The position numbers and the translations under genes were made by a program. 20,608 bases of DNA from DASPKW01 sp038244055 (GTDB taxonomy: Bacteria; Planctomycetota; Phycisphaerae; Tepidisphaerales; Tepidisphaeraceae): contig JBBRTW010000069.1 in the NCBI GenBank assembly GCA_038244055.1, positions 1 through 20,608 on the forward strand, in the 5' to 3' direction. Under the pieces are notes generated by a model. That model saw nothing but the letters and a program-made list of their open reading frames with translations, was not told the origin of the DNA and made no database searches. Within the stretch, counting starts at the first letter, position 1, and each line of letters begins with the position of its first letter. Below are positions 1 through 11,500 of the stretch, in pieces.

Positions 1-2
1 AA

Positions 3-2912
<2,910 letters not shown>

Positions 2913-3077
2913 CTGTCTTACAGTCGGTGATGATAGGCGATTGCCCGACTGACTCTGCCGTCCCGGCCGACCGAAATGAATGATGGACCGCACTTTCTGA
3001 AGTGTCCGAAATCGTCCGAGGATCCGGGCCGCGACCAACCTCGCGGCAGCGAACCGAACTGAATGTGATATTCCTCT

Positions 3078-5123
3078 ATGCGCGCTTTGATCGTCGATGA
3101 TGATGAAATCTGCCTCGACATGCTCGCGGGCGTGTTCGATCAGATGGGGTACGAGGTCGAGCGCGCCGGCGATGGCCAGGAAGCGATGGCCAAGCTGCGC
3201 GATCAGCAGATCCAGCTCGTCATCACCGACTGGGAAATGCCCCGGATGAACGGCATCGAGCTATGCAAGGCCATCCGCGCCGAGGAATTCGACCGCTACA
3301 TCTACATCCTCATGCTCACCAGCCACCAAAGGGGCGAAGAAAAAATCGAAGGCCTTCAAGCCGGCGCGGATGCGTTTCTCCTCAAGCCGTTCGACCCCGC
3401 CGAGCTGGTGGTCAGCCTCAAGACCGCGGACCGCATCCTGGGCCTGGAAACGCGCGATCTGGCGATGTTCGCCCTCGCCAAGCTGGCCGAAAGCCGCGAT
3501 CCGGAAACAGGGGCGCATATCGAGCGCGTCCAGAGTTACGCGCGCCTGCTGGCGCAGTTTCTTTCGACCACCGAACGGTATCACAGCGTTGTCGATGCCG
3601 AATTCGTCCGCCTGATTTTCCAGACCGCGCCGCTGCACGATATCGGCAAAGTCGGCATTCCCGACGCCGTGCTCCTCAAGCCCGGCAAGCTCAACGAGGA
3701 GGAGTTCGCCATCATGCGGGCCCACACCACGCTGGGCGGGCAGACGCTCGATGCCTCCCTCAAGCGCTTCCCCAACATCCGCTTCCTGCAAATGGCGCGC
3801 GACATCGCCGAATCCCATCACGAATGGTGGGATGGAACGGGCTACCCGCACCATCTGGCCGGTGAGGAGATTCCCCTGGCCGCCCGCATCGTGGCGCTGG
3901 CGGATGTGTACGATGCCCTGACAAGCCGGCGCGTCTATCGCGAGCCGCTTTCGCACCATCAGGCGCGCGCGCTGATGGCCTCCGAGCGCGGCACCCATTT
4001 CGACCCCGACATCCTCGATGCCTTTTTCCGAACCGAGAAGCAGTTCATCGCCATCAAGGAGCATTTCAAGGACGAGGCCAATCACACGATGGCCCAGTCC
4101 AAGGCGCAGTCCATGGAATCGCCCAGCGCCCATTCCCAGATGCGCGCCATCGTCGTCGATGATGACCCGGCCGTGCGCGACATTCTCTCCCACTTCCTCA
4201 GTACGCAGTGCATCGAATCCGCAACCGCCTCCAACGGAATCGAAGCCGTGGCATTGCTCGATGATTTCGAACCGCGCCTGGTCATCGCAGACTGGGAAAT
4301 GCCCGGCATGGACGGCCTGGAACTCTGCCGATGCATCCATGCCCGCTCGGGCACGCGCCACATCCACTTCATCATGCTCACCTGCCATTCAGAGCCCGAC
4401 CGCATGCGCCGGGCATTCGACGTCGGCGTCGATGATTTCCTGGCAAAGCCCTTCACCGAAGGGGATCTCCTGGCCCGCATCCATTCCGCCCAGCGCGCCC
4501 TGACGATCCACGATGAGCTTTCCCGGCGCTCCACCGGATCGCTGCAAATGAACGAACAACTCTTCCAACTCAACCGCCGCCTCCAGACGCTGGCCATCAC
4601 AGACGATCTCACCGGCCTGTTCAATCGCCGCCAGGGGATGCTCCGGCTGGAGGAACACTGGTCCCTCAGCGAGCGATACGGCAAATCCCTCTCGGTGCTC
4701 AGCCTCGACATCGATCACTTCAAGCGCGTCAACGACACGTTCGGCCACAGCGCCGGCGACCAGGTCCTCCAGGGCGTGGCCGAGGTGCTCCGCGACAGCG
4801 TCCGCAGCACCGATATCGTCTGCCGGGTGGGCGGCGAGGAATTCCTGGTCATCCTCCCCGCCCAGACCGTTCAGGAGGCCGAGGTCTGCGCCCACCGCTG
4901 CCGCCAGGCGATGGCCGCGCGGGTCTTCACAATTGGCGGAGATGAACTGCAGATCACCATCAGCATCGGCATCAGCGGCCGGCGGGCGGGAATGCAACAA
5001 TGCGCCGATCTGCTCCTGGAAGCCGATGGCGCGCTTTACGCGGCCAAACAGGCGGGGCGAAATACCGTCAAACATGCCCGCGATGATGCGGGTTTGGGGC
5101 ATGCGGCTCAGCAGGTCGCTTAA
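3078..5123 (+). CDS. Dual-receiver cyclic-di-GMP protein: REC-HD-GYP-REC-GGDEF
   Basis: Cytoplasmic signalling protein of 681 residues. Receiver 1 (about 1-120) has the DDD acidic pocket and acceptor Asp51 in ITDWEMP. An HD-GYP phosphodiesterase domain follows (about 130-320), with DPETGAHIERV, HD at 187-188 in HDIGKVGIP, and HHEWWDGTGYP (Gly-Tyr-Pro at 255-257), all apparently intact. Receiver 2 (about 355-475) has acceptor Asp405 in IADWEMP. A GGDEF cyclase domain follows with DDLTGLFNRR, the signature GGEEF at 585-589, and RSTD at 576-579, exactly five residues before it, which fits the RxxD product-inhibition site. HD-GYP domains hydrolyse cyclic-di-GMP and GGDEF domains make it, so the protein probably switches between opposing activities under control of two phosphorylation inputs. 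Whether both are active cannot be told from sequence. The spacer from the kinase is 165 bp with no clear terminator. Confidence 0.93.
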   Translation: MRALIVDDDEICLDMLAGVFDQMGYEVERAGDGQEAMAKLRDQQIQLVITDWEMPRMNGIELCKAIRAEEFDRYIYILMLTSHQRGEEKIEGLQAGADAFLLKPFDPAELVVSLKTADRILGLETRDLAMFALAKLAESRDPETGAHIERVQSYARLLAQFLSTTERYHSVVDAEFVRLIFQTAPLHDIGKVGIPDAVLLKPGKLNEEEFAIMRAHTTLGGQTLDASLKRFPNIRFLQMARDIAESHHEWWDGTGYPHHLAGEEIPLAARIVALADVYDALTSRRVYREPLSHHQARALMASERGTHFDPDILDAFFRTEKQFIAIKEHFKDEANHTMAQSKAQSMESPSAHSQMRAIVVDDDPAVRDILSHFLSTQCIESATASNGIEAVALLDDFEPRLVIADWEMPGMDGLELCRCIHARSGTRHIHFIMLTCHSEPDRMRRAFDVGVDDFLAKPFTEGDLLARIHSAQRALTIHDELSRRSTGSLQMNEQLFQLNRRLQTLAITDDLTGLFNRRQGMLRLEEHWSLSERYGKSLSVLSLDIDHFKRVNDTFGHSAGDQVLQGVAEVLRDSVRSTDIVCRVGGEEFLVILPAQTVQEAEVCAHRCRQAMAARVFTIGGDELQITISIGISGRRAGMQQCADLLLEADGALYAAKQAGRNTVKHARDDAGLGHAAQQVA

Positions 5124-5168
5124 GGCTCACTTCCCCCAATAGAGGCGCGGCCCTACAATCGGAGGTAC

Positions 5169-5558
5169 ATGTTCCTTCGACTCCTCAAAGCAAAGATCCA
5201 CCGCGCGACGGTGACGTTTACCGATGTCAATTACCACGGATCGATCACCATCGATTCTAAGCTGCTTCGCGCAACCGGCCTGTTGCCCAATGAAGCCGTA
5301 TTGATCGCCGACTGCGACAATGGCAACCGTTTCGAAACCTACATCATCCCCGGCCCGCCCGGAAGCGGAATCATCGGCATCAACGGGGCCGCCGCCCGCC
5401 TGACCAAGGTCGGCAACAAGGTGATCATCATCGGCTGGGTCTATACCACGTCCGATGAGGCCAAGTCCCACCGCGCCCGCGTAATCATCGCGACGGAAGA
5501 GAACGGCGTGGCCGAAACCATCGATCATCCGACGACCCCGGAAGAGCCGTGGGAGTGA
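5169..5558 (+). CDS. panD: Aspartate 1-decarboxylase (pyruvoyl enzyme)
   Basis: PanD converts L-aspartate to beta-alanine for pantothenate and coenzyme A synthesis. At 129 residues it has the usual family length. It starts MFLRLLKAKIHRATVT, and the self-cleavage site is visible as Tyr22-His23-Gly24-Ser25, where cleavage between Gly24 and Ser25 generates the pyruvoyl group. The later motif SGIIGINGAAARL also fits the family (usual form NGAAA). A strong Shine-Dalgarno sequence GGAGGT at 5161-5166 supports this ATG although the spacing is very short. No other pantothenate genes are nearby. The stop codon is immediately followed by a heptamer repeat array. It lies 45 bp after the cyclic-di-GMP gene, so co-transcription is possible. 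Confidence 0.96.
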   Translation: MFLRLLKAKIHRATVTFTDVNYHGSITIDSKLLRATGLLPNEAVLIADCDNGNRFETYIIPGPPGSGIIGINGAAARLTKVGNKVIIIGWVYTTSDEAKSHRARVIIATEENGVAETIDHPTTPEEPWE

Positions 5559-5590
5559 GGAGTAGGCAGTGGGCGGTAGGCAGTAGGCAG
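5559..5590. repeat. Heptamer tandem array, GGCAGTA family
   Basis: About four to five degenerate units of GGCAGTA (variants GGAGTA, GGCAGTG, GGCGGTA) start directly after the panD stop codon. The same family, with eight units, lies 2 nt after the ribE stop codon at 13871-13926. Confidence 0.85.
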
Positions 5591-5611
5591 AAGGATGAAC
5601 TGCGGATGCGT

Positions 5612-5636
5612 GAAACATGAAAACATGAAACATGAA
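5612..5636. repeat. Short tandem array, GAAACAT family
   Basis: Three units of GAAACAT/GAAAACAT with spacing 7-8 bp, in the panD-lgt spacer. The unit is a variant of the AT-rich AAACATA units at 20323-20348. Confidence 0.7.
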
Positions 5637-5653
5637 GAGGCCGGGAATCTCAT

Positions 5654-5681
5654 TCCGCAATACGCAATCCGCAATCCGCAA
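5654..5681. repeat. Heptamer tandem array, TCCGCAA family
   Basis: Four contiguous 7-bp units (TCCGCAA, TACGCAA, TCCGCAA, TCCGCAA) ending 17 bp before the lgt start codon. The same unit, in reverse complement, occurs at 8301-8330 inside the DUF1501 coding sequence. Confidence 0.85.
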
Positions 5682-5698
5682 TCGCTTAGGACTCCTCG

Positions 5699-6703
5699 AT
5701 GTACCAAGAACTCTTCCGAATCCCCTGGTTTGACCGGCCGGTGTATGGCTATGGCCTGATGCTGGTGATCGGGTTCATCTGCGGGGCGCAGCTCATGCGC
5801 TACCTGGCCCGGCGACATGGGCTCAATGGGGATACCTTCGTGACGGCCGGCCTGATCGGCCTGGTGACGGGCGTGCTCGGAGCGCGGCTTTCGCATGTTC
5901 TGGAGAACTGGTCCACCTTCACCCGCTCCGATCTATCCGCCTGGCAGAACATCAAGAATATGTTCGATGTCTCCAGCGGCGGTCTGACCTTCTACGGCGG
6001 CTTTCTTCTCGCCACCCCCATTCTCATCTTCTACGCGATCTGGAGGAAAGTGCCGGTGCTGCGGGGAATGGATATCGTCGCGCCCTGTGTGATGCTCGGA
6101 TTGGCCTGGGGGCGGGTGGGGTGCTACCTCAATGGCTGCTGTTTTGGCGAAGAATGCACCGCGTCCTGGGCCGTGCAGTTTCCCTATGGTTCCAATGCCT
6201 TTCAGGAGCAGTACCAGCGGGGGGAGATCAAACTGCCCGAAGAATTGCTGGATTTTAAGCGTGCCCCCCTGCAACTCCAGCGGGATATTTCCGGGCACCT
6301 GCGCCCTGATTCTTCATCGTGGCTCCCGGCCTTCAAAACCAAAGAACAACTTCGCGGCCACCCCAACCTTGAAAAACTGGCCGAGAATTACCGGGCCCTT
6401 CCCGTCCATCCCACCCAGCTCTACAGCGCCTTCAACGCCGGCTTCATTTGCCTCGTCTGCATCGCCTTCCTGGCCCTCTCCCCCGCGCCAGGCCGGGTGT
6501 TCGCCCTCATGCTGCTCCTCAAGGGAATCAGCCGTTTCGTCCTGGAGATGATCCGTACCGAGCCGCCCGTCTGGGGGCCCATGAGTTTCTCGATGGTGGT
6601 GTCGATCGGACTGGTCGCGGCGGGGTTGTTGATGTGGGTGGTATGCGGGAGGGTGCGTGGGCAAGGCGATCGCAATATCCGCGCCGAGCCACTACCGGCC
6701 TGA
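5699..6703 (+). CDS. lgt: Prolipoprotein diacylglyceryl transferase
   Basis: Lgt transfers diacylglycerol from phosphatidylglycerol to the lipobox cysteine of prolipoproteins, the first step of lipoprotein maturation in the inner membrane. The 334-residue protein has several hydrophobic helices, the core motif SGGLTFYGGF, the signature GRVGCYLNGCCFG with Arg139 at the position of the essential Arg143 of E. coli, HPTQLYSA, and RFVLEMIRTE near the end. It is longer than E. coli Lgt because of a hydrophilic insertion (about residues 165-245) between the signature and HPTQLYS. Tyr99 stands where E. coli has the important His103 (HGG becomes YGG). AGGA at 5688-5691, 7 bp before the ATG, supports the start. 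It converges with the DUF1501 gene across a repeat-filled spacer. Confidence 0.95.
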   Translation: MYQELFRIPWFDRPVYGYGLMLVIGFICGAQLMRYLARRHGLNGDTFVTAGLIGLVTGVLGARLSHVLENWSTFTRSDLSAWQNIKNMFDVSSGGLTFYGGFLLATPILIFYAIWRKVPVLRGMDIVAPCVMLGLAWGRVGCYLNGCCFGEECTASWAVQFPYGSNAFQEQYQRGEIKLPEELLDFKRAPLQLQRDISGHLRPDSSSWLPAFKTKEQLRGHPNLEKLAENYRALPVHPTQLYSAFNAGFICLVCIAFLALSPAPGRVFALMLLLKGISRFVLEMIRTEPPVWGPMSFSMVVSIGLVAAGLLMWVVCGRVRGQGDRNIRAEPLPA

Positions 6704-7008
6704 ATGTCGGAAAATCGGGTGCCATGGAAACGGGTGCCATGCCCTGACGAGGCGCAAGTTAAAGTAATTCCGCCGCGCGGCTCGATCGCCTCGTCTGGGC
6801 ATGCCCACGGCGAACAGCTTACGAACTTTTTACGCCGGACTACATGGGCATGCCAGCGGCAGAATGCATTCGAGCTTTTTAACCCCGATATTCGAAAGGG
6901 ATATTTCGCGGGCATGCATAGACGAGCCGGTCACACGATAATGCGAATTTAACTGATGTCCGGCTCGGCAGGGCATGGCACTCATTGAGACCAGTGGCAC
7001 GCAATTTC
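6704..7008. repeat. Nested inverted-repeat element between convergent genes
   Basis: This 305-bp spacer contains no convincing gene. GTGCCATGCCCTG at 6734-6746 is matched by its exact reverse complement at 6969-6981, giving 13-bp perfect termini of a roughly 248-bp unit. Similarity extends imperfectly outward: GTGCCA recurs outside both termini. Inside, 6736-6754 can pair with 6788-6806 (about 19 bp, two mismatches), and 6790-6808 is an imperfect inverse of 6908-6926. The core GGCATGC recurs near 6799, 6850, 6911 and, degenerate, 6972. It could be a small non-autonomous transposable element or a REP-type cluster, and may also terminate both converging transcripts. Family identity is unknown to me. 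Confidence 0.6.
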
Positions 7009-8472
7009 TTACGCCAGAATATCCTTCACCACATTCCCATGCACATCCGTCAGCCGGAAATCCCGGCCCTGATACCGGTACGTCAGCCGCTCGTGATCCA
7101 GGCCCAGCGTGTGCATGATCGTCGCCTGCAAATCGTGAACGTGCACCGGTTTCTCGGCGACATGGAACCCCAGATCATCGGTTGATCCATAGGTCATCCC
7201 CGCCTTGATTCCCCCACCCGCCAGCCACATTGTGTAGGCAGTCGGGTGGTGATCGCGCCCCAGCGACCGCCCCAGCGCCGCATTGGTCTCCACCATCGGC
7301 GTTCGGCCGAACTCGCCGCCCCAGATGACCAGCGTGGAATCGAGCAGGCCGCGGGCTTTGAGGTCCTTCACCAAAGCGGCCGCGCCTTGATCGGTGCTGC
7401 CGCAATTTTTCTTTAGATTGCCGGAGACATCGGAGTGGGCATCCCACCCTTCGTGGTAAATGTTGATAAATCGCACCCCGCGCTCCACCATCCGCCGCGC
7501 CAGCAAACACGCGCGGGCGAAGGAGGGTTTAACCGGGTCGCAGCCATACATGTCGAGCGTGGCTTTGGATTCGGATTTCAGATCGGTCAATTCCGGCGCG
7601 GATGCTTGCAGCCGATACGCCATCTCATACCCCGCGATGCGCGTGGCGATTTCCGGATCACCATCGGCCGCCAGGCGCTTGCGATTGAGCGCCCCCACCA
7701 GGTCCAGCGTATCGCGCTGCATCCCCGCATCGACCCCCTCCGGACTCGCCACATCCAAAATCGGATCGCCCGAATTGCGGAAACGCACGCCTGTATAAAC
7801 CGTTGGCAAAAACCCGCTCGACCAGTTGGCCGCCCCGCCGGAAATCCCCGAGCCGGTCGACATGACCACGAACGCCGGCAGATTCTCGGTCAGCGCCCCA
7901 AGCCCATAAGTCACCCACGCCCCCATGCTCGGCCGGCCCGGCTGGGCGAAACCCGTGTTAAAGAAAATCTGCGCCGGCGCATGATTGAACTGGTCCGTGC
8001 GACATGATTTGATGATGCAAATGTCGTCCGCCACCCCTGCCAGATATGGCAGCATCTCGGATAATTCCGCGCCGGATTTCCCGTGCTTGGCAAACTTGAA
8101 CCGCGGCCCCAAAACGGCCGCGTCCGCTCGGATAAACGCATACCGCTGGCTCCCATACACCGAAGGCGGCAGCGGCTTGCCCTCCATCTTCGTGAGCTCG
8201 GGCTTGTAGTCGAACAGATCGAGCTGGCTCGGCGCGCCGGCCATGAAAAGGTGGATGACGGCTTTGGCGCGAGGGGCGAAGTGGGGCGGCTTGGGGGGAA
8301 TTGCGGATTGCGGACTGCGGATTGCGGATTGGGCGGAATCGGCCCAGGCGCGGTTTGACCGCATCGATTCTGTCAGCAGCGAAGCCAGCGCGATCTTGCC
8401 CACGCCCACCCCGCAATCGCGGAAGAAGTGGCGGCGGGTCGTGCGAAGAAGAAGTTGGTCTTGGGGGGTCAT
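7009..8472 (-). CDS. DUF1501 family protein, Tat-exported
   Basis: DUF1501 proteins have an alkaline-phosphatase/sulfatase-like fold and are abundant in Planctomycetota; substrates are not established. The start chosen is the ATG at 8472 (487 residues), giving the family-typical MTPQDQLLLRTTRRHFFRD with Arg-Arg at 13-14 and a hydrophobic stretch, a Tat signal. Further upstream in-frame ATGs (to 8523) would translate a hairpin repeat and are unlikely. The core begins PHFAPRAKAVIHLFMAG and PSQLDLFDYKPEL, and continues to GGEFGRTPMVE, LGRDHHP and the C-terminal LTYRYQGRDFRLTDVHG, all typical of the family. Between signal and core the linker is encoded by a heptamer array. It is the downstream gene of the DUF1549/DUF1553-DUF1501 pair, probably co-transcribed and acting together outside the cytoplasm. 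Confidence 0.92.
   Translation of the reverse strand: MTPQDQLLLRTTRRHFFRDCGVGVGKIALASLLTESMRSNRAWADSAQSAIRSPQSAIPPKPPHFAPRAKAVIHLFMAGAPSQLDLFDYKPELTKMEGKPLPPSVYGSQRYAFIRADAAVLGPRFKFAKHGKSGAELSEMLPYLAGVADDICIIKSCRTDQFNHAPAQIFFNTGFAQPGRPSMGAWVTYGLGALTENLPAFVVMSTGSGISGGAANWSSGFLPTVYTGVRFRNSGDPILDVASPEGVDAGMQRDTLDLVGALNRKRLAADGDPEIATRIAGYEMAYRLQASAPELTDLKSESKATLDMYGCDPVKPSFARACLLARRMVERGVRFINIYHEGWDAHSDVSGNLKKNCGSTDQGAAALVKDLKARGLLDSTLVIWGGEFGRTPMVETNAALGRSLGRDHHPTAYTMWLAGGGIKAGMTYGSTDDLGFHVAEKPVHVHDLQATIMHTLGLDHERLTYRYQGRDFRLTDVHGNVVKDILA
8301..8330 (-). repeat. Heptamer array (TTGCGGA on + strand) inside the DUF1501 coding sequence
   Basis: Four 7-bp units (one with a C variant) plus a partial unit. 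On the coding strand the unit is TCCGCAA, identical to the array upstream of lgt. Because 7 is not a multiple of 3, translation gives a 7-residue period: QSAIRSP then QSAIPPK. The array lies in the spacer between the Tat signal and the conserved domain. Confidence 0.85.
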
Positions 8473-8479
8473 TGGATCT

Positions 8480-8483
8480 CTCC
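8480..8483 (-). promoter_or_regulatory. Shine-Dalgarno deciding the DUF1501 start
   Basis: GGAG on the minus strand, 7 nt before the ATG at 8472. It supports this start over the upstream in-frame ATGs at up to 8523, which would place the hairpin repeat in the coding region. Confidence 0.65.
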
Positions 8484-8486
8484 ATC

Positions 8487-8585
8487 GTAGCATGGGCATC
8501 CTGCCCATGTTGTCTTCTCTCATGTCTAAAACGAATCCATCAAAATCTTAAACTCCCCACACGGGCAAGATGCCCGTGCTACACA
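8487..8585. repeat. Pair of oppositely oriented hairpin repeats
   Basis: Two short palindromic hairpins: arms 8491-8498 and 8502-8509 (CATGGGCA/TGCCCATG, 3-nt loop), and arms 8560-8567 and 8571-8578 (CACGGGCA/TGCCCGTG, 3-nt loop). The first unit, reversed, matches the second: both fit CAYGGGCARGATGCCCRTGCTAC. They are therefore one repeat family in inverted orientation, about 50 bp apart, filling the spacer between the DUF1549/DUF1553 and DUF1501 genes. This resembles the REP-pair (BIME) layout; effects on mRNA stability or translation coupling are possible but not shown. Confidence 0.75.
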
Positions 8586-8587
8586 AA

Positions 8588-11500
8588 TCAATTCTTCGTC
8601 ACACCCTCATCCAGAGTCATCACCGCCCGCGCCGTCGCGGTCCATGTCGCGATCTCGACCGCATCCGCCTCCGCATTCCCCGCCCCGGCCAGTTTCTTCG
8701 CATCCGCCGGCCGCGCGCTCAATCGCGCCCGCTGCGCCTTGGTGAACTCCACCAGCATCGCAAGCTCATCCGCATCCGCCGGCCGGGTCATGAACCTTCG
8801 GAAAATCGCCGCCGCCTTCTCCTGATCTGTCTCCTTCAACGCCGCGAAAGTCTTCCCCATCGCCTGCGCCGCCTCCACGAACACCTCATCATTCAGCAGC
8901 GACAGCGCCTGCAGCGGCGTATTGGAAATCTCCCGCCGAGCCACGCACACATCGCCGCTGGGCGCATCGAACGTGCTATACAGCGCGAACGGCGCAGTCC
9001 GCTTGTTGAACGTATACAAACTCCGCCGATACCGGTCCTCCCCGGTGCTGGCCTTCCATTGCAGCGGCCCATATGCCCCTTCCGTCGTCACCGATGGCGG
9101 CTGCGGCGGGAAAACGCTCGGCCCGCCGATTTTCGTCGACAGCAGCCCCGCCGCCTTCAGCGCTGAATCGCGCACGATCTCCGCCTCCTCCCTGAATCTC
9201 GGCCCGCGCGCCAGCAGCACATTCAGCGGGTCCTTCGCCAGCAGTTCCGGCGTCACCTTCGAGCTCTGCCGATACGTCGCGCTGGTCACGATCAGCCGAT
9301 GAAGCTTCTTCATCGACCACCCCTCTTTGACGAACTCCACCGCCAGATAATCCAGCAGCGGCTGATTCGATGGCAGCTCTCCCTGGAATCCGAAATCCTC
9401 GGTGGTCCGGACAATCCCGCGCCCGAAAATCGCCGCCCACTGCCGATTCACCATCACCCGCGCCGTCAGCGGATTCTCCGGCGAAACCAGCCACCGCGCG
9501 AAGGTCAGCCGAGTCCGCGGCGCATCGCTCGCGATCGCGGGCAGGAAACCGGGCACACACGGCTCAATCTCCTCCTTCGGCTGCAAAAACTCCCCGCGAT
9601 TATGCAGATGCGTCACCCGCGTATGCCCCGCCGGCCGCTCCGACATCACCAGCGTCGTCTGCGGCTTAGGGACCCCAGCCCGCACCGCATCGATCTGCTT
9701 CCGCCCCTCCGCCAGTTCCGGCGCGACGCTCAGCCAATGCCGAAAGATCGCGGCCGACTGCTCGGCCGTGCGCTGCTCGGCAGCCGTCGCCAGCGCATTC
9801 TCCACCTCCGGCGGCAGCGGCGTCGTCTTCCCCGCCTTCGGATCGGTCGATACCCAGATCCGGAATCGGCCGATGGTGGCCGCGTAATATTTCTCGAAGA
9901 GCATCCGCAAGGCCAGCTCTTTGACGTCGCCGAGCGGCTTGGCCAGCACGAACACCGCGTGATGCGCCTTCCCCTGCCCGCCGTTGATCGACCAGCCGCT
10001 CTGCTGATCCCCATCGATCGCCTTGGCCGCGTTGTTCTTCCCCGATGCGAAGCTCTCCACGGCCGATGCGAACGCCGCCGGCTTTCCATCCGCCGACAGA
10101 TTCATCTCGCTCAGGAAAAAATCCCCGGCCGGTCCCTCGTAATAAACCTTCCCCGGCCCATTGCCCGGCAAACTCGAATCCGGCAGCGCCTCCAGCCGCA
10201 CCGCCGTGATCCCGTTGATTTCATTATTGAAGTTTAGATCGAGATGATCGCTCTTGGTGATGTCGCCGCTCACCAGGATCGATCCATCCTCAAGCTGCGT
10301 CAGCGTCGGCGCATTGCTGCTCATCCGGCTCGGCCGAATCGCGCTCCAACGGACCGCCGCCCCCGCCTGCTGCGCCTGCCATTCGCTAAACGCCTTCTCA
10401 ACCGCCACTTTACGCATCGCCGGATCGCTCAGAACCTCCTGAGTTTTCGTGCCGATGCTGATCCGCAGCCGCCCGATCGTGTGCTTCGTGCCAAACTGCT
10501 GATCGAGCTTGATCGCCCAGTGCGTCCCTCCCGCATTCGCAACCGGCGCCGCCAGATAAAAAGTCGCCGCGTGGTCCTTATTCTCCTGCGGGCTGATTCC
10601 CCACCCACCCTGCTTGCTGCCATCGATCGCATGCTCCACCGGATATTTTACCTGCGCGAAATCCGCCTCCGCGCGCGCGACCTTCACCTTCTTCGCCGTC
10701 GCCGGCTCAGCCTTGGGCCCAGCGCTCACCGAGAACTCCGACAGCACGAAATTCCCATGCGGCGTCCGCCCCGGCCCATGCCCATCCTCCGCAAGAGTCT
10801 CCAGTCGAATCCGGTCCACCGGCGCACCATCGCTATCGAACGTAAACGTATACGCATCCTTCTCCGGCGCGTCCCCGCCGATCCTCCAGGAGTTATCCGC
10901 AAGCTTCTCCGCCTTCGAAACCCCGGCAGTCGTCAGCGTCCCCGCCACCGGCGTCCAGCCCCCTGTCTTGCCCACCGCGAATTTCTCCGGCAGCTCCGCC
11001 CACATCTTTTCGGCTTTCGTCTCGGCCTCGGCGCGTTTGGCCGCGATCTCCGCGGTCGTCAATTCCATCACCGGCTCATTTGCGTTGTTCAAAAACGCCA
11101 TCAGCCCGTAATACTCCTTCTGCAAAATCGGATCGAATTTGTGCGTGTGGCACTGGGCGCACATCACCGTCAGCCCCAGCCAGGTCGTGCCCGTCGTCCC
11201 CACCCGATCCACCATCGAATAGAACCGATATTCCAGCGGATCGATCCCCCCCTCCTCGTTGATCATCGTATTGCGATGGAAGCCCGTCGCCGTCTTCTGC
11301 GCCAATGTCGCCCCCGGCAGCATGTCCCCCGCGATCTGCTCGATCGTAAACTGATCGAATGGCATGTCGGCATTCAGCGCATTGATCACCCAGTCCCGAT
11401 ACGCCCACATCGACCTCGGCCGGTCCTTCTCATACCCGTTGGTGTCCGAATACCGCGCCAAATCCAGCCAACGCCGCGCCCATCGCTCTCCATACTGCGG

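Noticed and set aside
6704..6952. Open frame of 82 codons starting right after the lgt stop
   Set aside because: It runs through nested inverted repeats, has no Shine-Dalgarno and no coherent protein features.
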